Assembly: GCA_016285185.1 (NCBI GenBank)
Contig: JAEEQG010000148.1
Location: 1-64,000 of the forward strand
Length of the DNA stretch: 64,000 bases
Source of the DNA: Spirochaetota bacterium
GTDB taxonomy: Bacteria > Spirochaetota > Spirochaetia > Treponematales > Treponemataceae
Direction of reading: 5' to 3'
Under the pieces are notes generated by a model. The model ran no database searches, had not been told where the DNA came from, and saw nothing but the letters and a program-made list of their open reading frames with translations. Below, in pieces: positions 8,548 through 17,390 of the stretch; the stretch's first letter is position 1, and every line of letters begins with the position of its first letter. Both the position numbers and the translations under genes were made by a program.

Positions 8548-9261
8548 ATGCTCAATATTAAAACTGTTAAAAATCCGCTTGTAACGGATGAAACAAAAGA
8601 CGGCTTCTGCTTTAGAAGTACGTGCTCAGAATCATTAAACATTAAAAAGCTTGCGCTTGAAATGACCGACTGGAACTCTTCCTTTACGGAAGCTGACTAT
8701 CTTGGTATGCTTTCCGTATTAGGGAAAATTGTAGTAAAACACCTTGCCGAAGGCTACAATATAGAGCTTCCGTTTGGTATTGTCCGCGCGAATGTCACGG
8801 GAACCTGTGAAAATATTCAGGACGGTTTTACGCTTGGAACCGGAAACAACATACTGGGCTTTTTGTTCAATGCAAATGAAGAAACCCGTAAATATGTACA
8901 AGATAATCTTGTATACAAGCAGCTCCCGCCTGATATTACAGGAGAAGCACGGCTTTACCGTATTACTGTACTGAATGATGATGCCAGTGAGAGTAAAAAT
9001 CTTTCTGTAAGTGCAGGTAAAGTTCTGCGTCTGCATGGCCATAATCTGCGATTTGACATTGAAGATGATGCACAGGGAATATTTATGGAAAATGAAAACA
9101 CTAATACCCGTATTTCGGTTTATAACCGAAGGGGTACAAACGTGGTTGACGTTCCAATTCCTGCAGGTCTGGCAGCCGGTAATTACAATGTAAGTATTAT
9201 TACCAAGCCAGGAAACACCTACTTTACCGCAACAATTGATTCTGAAGTAACGGTATCATAG
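8548..9261 (+). CDS. HU-like DNA-binding domain protein with C-terminal Ig-like (DUF4469-type) domain
   Basis: N-terminal 'TEADYLGMLSVLGKIVVKHLAEGYNIELPFGIVRANVTGT' resembles an HU-like fold; C-terminal beta-rich 'RLYRITVLND...GKVLRLHGHNLRF...' Ig-like. Confidence 0.7.
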   Translation: MLNIKTVKNPLVTDETKDGFCFRSTCSESLNIKKLALEMTDWNSSFTEADYLGMLSVLGKIVVKHLAEGYNIELPFGIVRANVTGTCENIQDGFTLGTGNNILGFLFNANEETRKYVQDNLVYKQLPPDITGEARLYRITVLNDDASESKNLSVSAGKVLRLHGHNLRFDIEDDAQGIFMENENTNTRISVYNRRGTNVVDVPIPAGLAAGNYNVSIITKPGNTYFTATIDSEVTVS

Positions 9262-9281
9262 AGGAGGTAAAGATTTTCAAA

Positions 9282-9320
9282 ACAGAGTCCCGTAGTTATT
9301 CCGGGGCTCTGTTTTTTTTT
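9282..9320 (+). terminator. Rho-independent terminator
   Basis: acagagtcccg...ccggggctctgt stem followed by a T tract. Confidence 0.85.
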
Positions 9321-9441
9321 AAGAATAAGCTGGAAATTTGGAACGATTGTACAGGTGATAAAAGTCTAATCTATTGAATTTTGCTTTCAAATATTTTAGT
9401 ATTTAATAAAGCAGGAAAAAAAATATTATCACTTTATAATC

Positions 9442-11265
9442 ATGAAAGAATTTGAATATCCTTTTGACAGCGCATATCTTCTCAAAAAGAGAAAGTCCAT
9501 AAAGCGCGAGCTTCTGGCTGAAATTGAAGCGGCGAAAGCAGGTGGCGCAAAAATTCTTGAAAAGCGTATCGCAATCCTCGGTGGCTCAACTACGCATGAC
9601 ATACGAGACATGCTTGAGCTTTTCCTTCTGAACAACGGAATACAGCCGGAGTTTTACGAAAGCGAATATGATCAGTATTGGAACGATGTGATGTTCGATA
9701 ATGCTGAACTTGTAGAATTCAAGCCGGACATCATTTTTATTCACACATCTACACGGAATATAAGGAATTTCCCTACAATGCGTGATTCACGAGAAACTGT
9801 GGATACGCTTCTATCAGCGCAGCTTGCTCATTTTGAAGCGCTCTGGCAAAAGGCAGCAGAAACTTACAAATGCCCGATAATCCAGAACAACTTTGAACAG
9901 ACGTTCTACCGGCTTTTGGGCAACCGCGATGCTTGGGATTATAGAGGGCATCTCAATTTTGTTTCGCACCTTAATCAGAAATTCTATGAATACGCGCAGA
10001 CACACGAAAACTTCTATATAAATGACATAAATTATATTGCAAGCTGCTACGGCCTTCAAAAGTGGGCTGACCCGTTTTACTGGCACATGTACAAATATGC
10101 GCTCTGCATGGATGCAATCCCGGAATTTGCTTATAACCTTGCGAACATCATCAAGTCTGTCTACGGCAAGAACAAAAAGGCTGTTGTCTGCGATTTGGAT
10201 AACACGCTCTGGGGCGGAATCGTGGGCGATGACGGCGCGGAGAATATCGAGATAGGGCAGGAAACTTCTGTCGGTCAGCTTTACTCAGAATTTCAAGGCT
10301 ATCTGAAAGCGCACAAAGACTTGGGCGTGCTTCTTACTATTGATTCCAAAAACGACGAGGAAAATGCTCTTGCAGGCCTGAATCGTCCTGACAGTATTTT
10401 AAAACCTGATGATTTTATTGTAATAAAGGCAAACTGGAACCCGAAGGACAGAAACCTTCTGGAAACTGCAAATGAGCTGAATATCGGATCTGACGCGATG
10501 GTCTTTATTGACGACAACCCTGCCGAGCGTGAAATTGTCCGTTCGCAAATCGTCGGTTCAATAGGCGCAAAAGTTGCCGTACCGGAAATGACGGCGCCGG
10601 AAAAGTACATCAATATTCTTGACCGGAGCGGCTTTTTTGAGGTTACGCAGTTTTCTACTGATGATTTGAGCCGCAATGAAATGTACAAGGCAAATGCCGA
10701 GCGCGCAAAGCAGCAGGCAAGCTTTGCAGATTACGGAGAGTACCTGCTTTCGCTTAAAATGAAAGCAGAAATTAAGCCGTTTGCGCCGATTTATATGAGC
10801 CGGATTGCTCAGCTTACTAACAAGAGCAATCAATTCAATCTCACGACTTTTCGCTGCACTCAGGCAGATATCGAGCGTGTTGCTAACGCTCCAAATTACA
10901 TCACGCTGTACGGAAAGCTTGAAGATAAGTTCGGCGACAACGGCGTTGTTTCAGTTGTGTTTGGTCATATTGATGAAAAAGACAGCGCAATCTTTCATAT
11001 AGACTTATGGCTTATGAGTTGCCGTGTCCTGAAGCGCGACATGGAACAGTCAATGATGGATTCTCTGATGGCGGAATGTGCAGCTCATGGAATCAAAACT
11101 GTCAAAGGCTACTACTACCCAACAGCCAAGAACAAGATGGTAAAAGAGTTCTTCGCCCAGTTCGGCTTTGAAAAGACGAGCGAGGACGAAGCCGGCAACA
11201 CTACATGGGAACGCGCTGTAGAAAAGTATCAGAATCTGAACAGATATATCAAAGTAAATGAATAG
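9442..11265 (+). CDS. FkbH-like HAD-IIIC family phosphatase/acyltransferase (glyceryl-ACP-type loading enzyme)
   Basis: 'KKAVVCDLDNTLWGGIVGDDGAENIEIG' (HAD DxD; FkbH signature), 'MVFIDDNPAERE'. Confidence 0.9.
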   Translation: MKEFEYPFDSAYLLKKRKSIKRELLAEIEAAKAGGAKILEKRIAILGGSTTHDIRDMLELFLLNNGIQPEFYESEYDQYWNDVMFDNAELVEFKPDIIFIHTSTRNIRNFPTMRDSRETVDTLLSAQLAHFEALWQKAAETYKCPIIQNNFEQTFYRLLGNRDAWDYRGHLNFVSHLNQKFYEYAQTHENFYINDINYIASCYGLQKWADPFYWHMYKYALCMDAIPEFAYNLANIIKSVYGKNKKAVVCDLDNTLWGGIVGDDGAENIEIGQETSVGQLYSEFQGYLKAHKDLGVLLTIDSKNDEENALAGLNRPDSILKPDDFIVIKANWNPKDRNLLETANELNIGSDAMVFIDDNPAEREIVRSQIVGSIGAKVAVPEMTAPEKYINILDRSGFFEVTQFSTDDLSRNEMYKANAERAKQQASFADYGEYLLSLKMKAEIKPFAPIYMSRIAQLTNKSNQFNLTTFRCTQADIERVANAPNYITLYGKLEDKFGDNGVVSVVFGHIDEKDSAIFHIDLWLMSCRVLKRDMEQSMMDSLMAECAAHGIKTVKGYYYPTAKNKMVKEFFAQFGFEKTSEDEAGNTTWERAVEKYQNLNRYIKVNE

Positions 11266-11273
11266 TGTGAATT

Positions 11274-12179
11274 ATGGAGAATTCTATGGGTGAATTGGTA
11301 AATCAGTTTATTTTCAAAATTGGAGAGCGAGACCCATTTCAAAGGAAAGCTTTGGAGAAAGATGAACCCCTGATCGACGAAAAAGAAAATTTGGAACATT
11401 TTTTACAGTTTTGTGTCCAACAGAAGAAGAATACAATTGACGAGTTGGTGGAAGCTTATCTTTTTTTAATAAATATGTTTAGAGAAGAAACCTATTATTT
11501 TATTTCAAATGGTAAATACCGTTTCAGTAAATATGAGGAAATCGGAAATTCCGTGTATGGAAACCGTGATTATATGCAGAAATATATGATTGGTTTGGCT
11601 ATCTCTGACTACATTATGATTCCACATCTGAAAATGATACGTTTTTTCCAAGAGAATGTGCAGAAATTAAGCAACGGGGGGGGAAAATATTTTGAAATCG
11701 GTCCAGGTAGCGGGCAATTTCTTGTAAAAGCTATAGAAAGAGGAAATTTTACAAAATACAAAGCTTGTGATTTGAGTCAAACATCCGTAAACCTTTGTAA
11801 TGACTATTTGGCATATTCAGGTTTAATTGATAAATGTAAAGTTGAATGCAAAAATTTTTTTGATTATGGTGAAGAAGAAAAATATGATTGCATAGTTATG
11901 GGCGAAGTTTTGGAGCATGTTGAAAATCCTTCTGCAATGCTCAAGCGAATATACGAAATGCTAAAAGATGGTGGAAAAGCATTTATTACAACAGTAATAA
12001 ATGCTCCGGCTATTGATCACATATATCTTTTTTCAACCAAGGAGGAAGTTTTAAACTTGCTAGAAAATGCAGGTTTTGGAATTGAAAAATTCATTCTTGC
12101 AACTGCAGGTAATGTTCCTTTAGAAAAAGCAGAGAAAAAGAAATTTGCAATTGATATGGCAATGATACTAACAAAATAG
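11274..12179 (+). CDS. Class I SAM-dependent methyltransferase
   Basis: 'KYFEIGPGSGQFLVKAIERG' (motif I), 'YDCIVMGEVLEHVENP', 'LKDGGKAFITT'. Confidence 0.9.
   Translation: MENSMGELVNQFIFKIGERDPFQRKALEKDEPLIDEKENLEHFLQFCVQQKKNTIDELVEAYLFLINMFREETYYFISNGKYRFSKYEEIGNSVYGNRDYMQKYMIGLAISDYIMIPHLKMIRFFQENVQKLSNGGGKYFEIGPGSGQFLVKAIERGNFTKYKACDLSQTSVNLCNDYLAYSGLIDKCKVECKNFFDYGEEEKYDCIVMGEVLEHVENPSAMLKRIYEMLKDGGKAFITTVINAPAIDHIYLFSTKEEVLNLLENAGFGIEKFILATAGNVPLEKAEKKKFAIDMAMILTK
11676..11683 (+). repeat. Poly-G tract (G8) inside methyltransferase ORF
   Basis: gcaac-gggggggg-aaaatat, encoding N-G-G-G-K just upstream of SAM motif I. Confidence 0.9.
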
Positions 12180-12187
12180 GAGTTTTT

Positions 12188-12430
12188 ATGACACGGGAAG
12201 AAGTTTTTGAAAAGCTTAATGAGGTTTTCCGCGATGTATTCGATGATGAAGACATTACGGTAACAGAAACGACAAATGCTGATGATATCGAAGATTGGGA
12301 TTCTCTGAGCCACATCAACCTTGTCGTTGCGGTCGAAAAAGAATTCGGCATCAAATTCAGCATGGGTGAAACTCAGAAAATGAAGAATGTCGGCGAGATG
12401 GTAAATATCATTCTGGAACGTGTGAAATAA
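12188..12430 (+). CDS. Acyl carrier protein
   Basis: 80 aa; 'DIEDWDSLSHINLVVAVEKEFGIKF' with phosphopantetheine Ser in DSL. Confidence 0.94.
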   Translation: MTREEVFEKLNEVFRDVFDDEDITVTETTNADDIEDWDSLSHINLVVAVEKEFGIKFSMGETQKMKNVGEMVNIILERVK

Positions 12431-12825
12431 TGATAATACATCACGTTGGATTTCTAACCAAGAATCTCAAAAAATCAGAATCTGAATTTTTAGGTCTTGG
12501 TTTTGAAATCGAAAAAGAAGCAAAATTTGACCATATCAGAAAAGTGAATATTTCTTTTTTGATTAATAATGGCTACAGAGTTGAACTGATTGAACCTGTC
12601 GGAAAAGATTCGCCTCTTTATCCACTTTTGAAGCACTACAAGAATACACCATATCATTTTTGCTATGAATCAGAAAACTTCGATAAAGATATTAAAAAGC
12701 TTTCTGAAAATGGATATGCAGTGATCAATGAGCCTAAAGTTGCACCTTGCATAAATGATGGTTCTAAACAAGTGTGTTTTTTAATATCGACAAATACCGG
12801 TATTATTGAATTATTGGAGAAATAG
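12430..12825 (+). CDS. VOC family protein (methylmalonyl-CoA epimerase/glyoxalase fold)
   Basis: 'IIHHVGFLTKNL', 'YRVELIEP', 'PYHFCYE', 'GIIELLEK': His/Glu metal-ligand pattern of the VOC fold. Confidence 0.85.
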   Translation: MIIHHVGFLTKNLKKSESEFLGLGFEIEKEAKFDHIRKVNISFLINNGYRVELIEPVGKDSPLYPLLKHYKNTPYHFCYESENFDKDIKKLSENGYAVINEPKVAPCINDGSKQVCFLISTNTGIIELLEK

Positions 12826-12844
12826 GCAAAATAGGATAATTATA

Positions 12845-14329
12845 ATGACTCTCACAGGTATTAGTTTCGTTTTATTTTTTTTTATAGCATTTAATATTTA
12901 TTATTTGGTTCCTGTAAAAAAGCAGTGGTATGTATTATTAGCTGCAAGTTTATGTTTTTATGGATTAATTTCTATAAAAATGTTGTTTATATTACTTTTA
13001 GTATCTATTATTTCATATTTAGCAGCTATATTTCATAAAAAGAAGTTTTTATTCTGGTGCTTGTTCTTGCTAACATTATTTCCGCTTGTTTTGTTTAAAT
13101 ACGCTGCTTTCTTTTCAGACAGCTTGAATATTGTTTTTTCTCTTATAAAAATTAATATGAGGATTCCTCAGTTAAACTTTTTATTACCACTGATGCCTGT
13201 AGGTATTTCATTTTGGACTTTTATAAGTTTGAGTTATTGCATTGATGTACAGCAAAATGATACACATTTGGAGAAAAATTTTCTAAAACATTTATTGTAT
13301 ATTTCGTTTTTTGGATATATAACATCTGGTCCTATTGTTAAACATAATGAAGTTGCAAATCAATTATATATTGGATATAAATTTGAAATAAGCTCCGCTA
13401 TTTCAGGTTTAAAACGAATTGCTTTTGGGTATTTTAAAAAACTCTGTATTGCAGATGCTATTGGATCTGTGATAACCCCTGACATTGCGTTAACAAATAC
13501 TGGGATAACAGTATTTATTTCCTTGATATTATTTTCATTGCAATTATATTTTGATTTTTCCGGTTATACGGATATTGTTATAGGTTGTTCAAAGATGTTA
13601 GGTATTAAATTGCCTGAAAATTTTAATGCACCGTATTTTTCAAAATCAATTACAGAATTTTGGCGCCGTTGGCATATTACTTTAGGTGAATGGTTTAAAA
13701 GCTATTTATTTTATCCATTTTTAAGAACAAAGTTTATTCAAAAAATTTCTGATTTACTAGATTGGAATAAGTATCTGAAAAAAACGATACCGACTTGTAT
13801 CGCATTGTTTGTTTTTTGGTTTACTGTTGGTTTATGGCACGGAGCTTCTTTTGGATTTATTTTTTATGGGTTATTTCATGGTTCTTTTATGATTTTTTCT
13901 ACAATAATAAAACCTTTAGTGAAAGACTTTTATAAAAAACTGCCATTTTTGAAAAATAATCCATTATGGTCCTTGTTTCAAATAATCAGAACATATATCT
14001 TAGTTTGTTTAGGTTATTCATTTTTCTGGACAGGTGGCTTTCCTAAAGGAATTACAATCATAAGAAATTTATTCATTTCAGAAAACTCATATTATTCCAT
14101 TCCACTTAACTTAGGAAAACTTATTTTACCAGTGCTTTTTTCGATTATTATTCTTGGATATGAGCAATTACGATATGTAAAACCAGAATCAGATAAATTG
14201 ATTAAGGATTTTTATAACAAATGTCCTAAATTTATTAAATACATTGTTTATTCTTTAATAATATTATGTATAAGTGCTTTGATTATACGAGAACGTGATT
14301 ATGCTTCTTTTATTTATTATAAGTTTTAA
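12845..14329 (+). CDS. MBOAT family O-acyltransferase (AlgI/DltB-like), copy 1
   Basis: 'LLPLMPVGISFWTFISLSYCIDV', 'PYFSKSITEFWRRWHITLGEWFKSYLFYP', 'FTVGLWHGASFGFIFYGLFHG'. ORF extends to TTG 12806, but ATG 12845 is a better start. Confidence 0.93.
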   Translation: MTLTGISFVLFFFIAFNIYYLVPVKKQWYVLLAASLCFYGLISIKMLFILLLVSIISYLAAIFHKKKFLFWCLFLLTLFPLVLFKYAAFFSDSLNIVFSLIKINMRIPQLNFLLPLMPVGISFWTFISLSYCIDVQQNDTHLEKNFLKHLLYISFFGYITSGPIVKHNEVANQLYIGYKFEISSAISGLKRIAFGYFKKLCIADAIGSVITPDIALTNTGITVFISLILFSLQLYFDFSGYTDIVIGCSKMLGIKLPENFNAPYFSKSITEFWRRWHITLGEWFKSYLFYPFLRTKFIQKISDLLDWNKYLKKTIPTCIALFVFWFTVGLWHGASFGFIFYGLFHGSFMIFSTIIKPLVKDFYKKLPFLKNNPLWSLFQIIRTYILVCLGYSFFWTGGFPKGITIIRNLFISENSYYSIPLNLGKLILPVLFSIIILGYEQLRYVKPESDKLIKDFYNKCPKFIKYIVYSLIILCISALIIRERDYASFIYYKF

Positions 14330-14338
14330 GGGAAATTT

Positions 14339-15391
14339 ATGTTTGATTTTTATAAAAAACTTTTAAAATATTGTATTCCGTTGTTTTTCTTCATACCGAT
14401 TCCTGCTTTTATTTATTATATTGGATTAGAACATCTTTCGATTAAAGATTCGTTTGTATTGCAAAATAAAGATAGAGAGATAAAATTGGGTAAAGCTTAT
14501 AGTAATGATATACAAACAACTAGTTTTTATTATATTTTACAAGAAAAACCTGAATTTTTAATTTTAGGAGCCTCACGTGTTGCCAATTTTAAATGTGAAG
14601 ACTTTTCCGAATCTTGTTACAATGCAAATATAAATGCTATTTCTGTTAAATTCTATTTGCAATATCTTATGGAATTACAAAAGAATGGATATTGCCCTAA
14701 AGATTTGCTCTTAGGTTTGGAACAATGGTTTTTTAATAATAATTTTAATTGTGATTCTAAAGATTATTCTGATGAAATTTGTAATTATTTAAGTTTTGCT
14801 AACAAAAAACAACATATTACTCCATATGCATATAGAAAAATAGTTGATGATTTGCTTCTTGGGAAAATAAATACCAAAATGATAGAAAGTAAAAACATTG
14901 GTGTTTCTGCAAAGATGAGAAATACTGGAAGAAGTTTTTTGGGTACAGGTTATGATTATAATTTTTTTAAATTGAAAAAATCTATATATTTAGAAGATGA
15001 TCATAAAAGACTATTAAATTCAATAAAAGAAAATACCTACTTAGATAGTAGATATATCAATGGTAATGACATTAACGTAAATACGATTAATCAATTAGAG
15101 TATTTGTTGAAATTTTGTAAAGATAATAAAATAAAATTATATGTGTTTTTGGCACCATTTTCTCCTGATGTTCTTCTTGAAATGAAAACAAATGGTAACT
15201 ATCAATATTTAAATAAGATAAATAAAGTTTTAACTACATGTGTAAATAAATATAATTATCCATTATTTGATTATACAGAAATGAATAATCCAGAAATAAC
15301 ATCATATAATTTTTCAGATGGATATCATGGTGATCCGTTTGTTTATAAAATCATTACTAAAGAGATATTAGAACAAATCCATGAAAAATAA
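14339..15391 (+). CDS. SGNH-like / AlgX-DltD-like partner protein
   Basis: N-terminal TM; 'FLILGASRVANF' (GxS block) and C-terminal 'FSDGYHGDPFVY' (D-x-x-H-like); follows MBOAT. Confidence 0.55.
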   Translation: MFDFYKKLLKYCIPLFFFIPIPAFIYYIGLEHLSIKDSFVLQNKDREIKLGKAYSNDIQTTSFYYILQEKPEFLILGASRVANFKCEDFSESCYNANINAISVKFYLQYLMELQKNGYCPKDLLLGLEQWFFNNNFNCDSKDYSDEICNYLSFANKKQHITPYAYRKIVDDLLLGKINTKMIESKNIGVSAKMRNTGRSFLGTGYDYNFFKLKKSIYLEDDHKRLLNSIKENTYLDSRYINGNDINVNTINQLEYLLKFCKDNKIKLYVFLAPFSPDVLLEMKTNGNYQYLNKINKVLTTCVNKYNYPLFDYTEMNNPEITSYNFSDGYHGDPFVYKIITKEILEQIHEK

Positions 15392-15525
15392 ATTAATCAA
15401 AATTTAAAGATAGTTCCACCATATAATGCTGTAATTAATTGCGCATTTTCAATTTTGACTTAATAAAAAAAAAGAAGTATAATAATGTAATTTTATTTGG
15501 ATATTGTTTCTAGTCATTAATAAGT

Positions 15526-16662
15526 ATGGAAAAAAAACACAAATTTGATTTCTTGATAGTTGGTTCCGGTCTTTATGGGGCAACAATAGCTTATTTTGCA
15601 AAACAACAAGGCATGAAATGTATTGTAATTGAAAAACGGAATCATCTTGGAGGTAACATTCACTGCGATTTAATAGAAGGAATTAATGTCCACTCTTACG
15701 GTGCTCACATCTTTCATACATCAAATAAAAAAGTCTGGGATTTTGTAAATCAATTTGTCGTTTTTAACCGTTATACAAATTCTCCTTTAGCAAATTATAA
15801 TGGTAAACTTTATAACCTGCCTTTTAATATGAATACTTTTTATGCTTTATGGGGTTGTACAACTCCACAACAGGCTCAGGCAAAAATTGAAGAACAAAAA
15901 GCTTATTTAAACAATATTTCTCCAAAAAATCTGGAAGAACAAGCAATAACTCTGGTAGGACGAGATATCTATGAAATTCTTGTCAAAGAATATACCGAAA
16001 AGCAATGGGGCAGAGCTTGTACAGAACTACCTCCATTTATAATTAAACGACTCCCTGTTCGATTTACCTTTGATAACAACTATTTTAACGATTCTTTTCA
16101 GGGAATACCTGTTGGAGGTTACAACAGACTTATTGAAAGCCTGCTTGAAGGTATTGAAACTGTCACTAACATGGATTTCTTTTTTGACCGTGAAAAATGG
16201 GAGAGTATGGCAGAAAGAATCGTTTTTACCGGGAAGATTGATGAGTTTTTCGATTATTGTTTTGGAAAACTTGATTACCGTACTGTCCGTTTTGAAACAG
16301 AAATCCTTGATACTCAAAATTTTCAAGGTAATGCGGTTGTGAATTATACAAGCCATGAACAGCCTTTTACCCGAATTATAGAACACAAACATTTCGAACC
16401 TGAAAATCCGTCTTACCATAACAATAAAACAGTTGTTACAAAAGAATATCCATCTGAATGGATTGATGGTGCTGAGCCATTTTATCCCATCAATGATGGC
16501 AAAAATACACTGCTTTATAAAAAATATGCAAATCTTGCCACAACAAAGGCAAAAAAAGTGATTTTTGGTGGACGACTTGCAGAATACAAATATTACGATA
16601 TGGATGATGTAATTGAAAAAGCTATGAATGATTTTGAAACAATTATGGAAACAGAAAAATGA
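15526..16662 (+). CDS. glf: UDP-galactopyranose mutase
   Basis: 'FLIVGSGLYGATIAYFAKQQGMKCIVIEKRNHLGGNIH', 'GAHIFHTSNKKVWDFVNQF', 'YTEKQWG'. Confidence 0.96.
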   Translation: MEKKHKFDFLIVGSGLYGATIAYFAKQQGMKCIVIEKRNHLGGNIHCDLIEGINVHSYGAHIFHTSNKKVWDFVNQFVVFNRYTNSPLANYNGKLYNLPFNMNTFYALWGCTTPQQAQAKIEEQKAYLNNISPKNLEEQAITLVGRDIYEILVKEYTEKQWGRACTELPPFIIKRLPVRFTFDNNYFNDSFQGIPVGGYNRLIESLLEGIETVTNMDFFFDREKWESMAERIVFTGKIDEFFDYCFGKLDYRTVRFETEILDTQNFQGNAVVNYTSHEQPFTRIIEHKHFEPENPSYHNNKTVVTKEYPSEWIDGAEPFYPINDGKNTLLYKKYANLATTKAKKVIFGGRLAEYKYYDMDDVIEKAMNDFETIMETEK

Positions 16663-17390
16663 GTGATATTTTATATATAGTTCTTCCGGCATATAACGAG
16701 GAAGACAATATTGAATATGTTGTAAAATCCTGGTATGCGATTCTTAAAGGAAAAGACGAATTATCACGAATAGTTATAGCTGATAGTGGAAGTACTGACA
16801 AAACACACGAGATTCTTACTTACTTACAGAAAGAATTTTCCAAAATTATGGTTTTAAGTAATACAGGAAAATATCACGGAGAAAAAGTAATTGCCCTTTA
16901 TGATTATGCAATCAAAAGTGGGGCAAACTGGATTTTTCAGACTGATTCAGACGGTCAGACAAATCCAGATGAATTTGAAGCTTTCTGGAATCTCCGTTCA
17001 AAATATGACGGTATTTTTGGTATGCGTATTAGCCGCGGAGACGGCAAAAGCCGTGCTTTTGTAGAAAAAGTTGTATGTCTGCTTCTCAAACTATATTTTG
17101 GTGTAAAGATACCTGATGCAAATGCTCCGTTCAGACTTATGAATACAGAAATCTTGAAAAAATATCTCTACCGGCTTTCACCAGATTATAACATTCCGAA
17201 TATCATGATTACGACTTATTTTTCGTATTACAACGAAAAGATAACTTTCAATAAGATTTCTTTTAAGCCACGGCAAGGTGGTGTCAATTCAATAAACATT
17301 TCCAAAATCATAAAAATCGGATGGAAATCACTTTGGGATTTTAGAAAACTCAAAAAAGGAATGAAATATGAACATGATAAAAATGGATGA
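16659..17390 (+). CDS. Glycosyltransferase family 2 (DPM-like)
   Basis: 'YIVLPAYNEEDNIEYVVKSW', 'IADSGSTDKT', 'IFQTDSDGQTNPDEF'. Confidence 0.9.
   Translation: MSDILYIVLPAYNEEDNIEYVVKSWYAILKGKDELSRIVIADSGSTDKTHEILTYLQKEFSKIMVLSNTGKYHGEKVIALYDYAIKSGANWIFQTDSDGQTNPDEFEAFWNLRSKYDGIFGMRISRGDGKSRAFVEKVVCLLLKLYFGVKIPDANAPFRLMNTEILKKYLYRLSPDYNIPNIMITTYFSYYNEKITFNKISFKPRQGGVNSINISKIIKIGWKSLWDFRKLKKGMKYEHDKNG

Noticed and set aside
16027-16692. 221-aa minus-strand ORF
   Set aside because: Antisense to the clear glf and GT2 genes; composition is an artefact of the coding strand.
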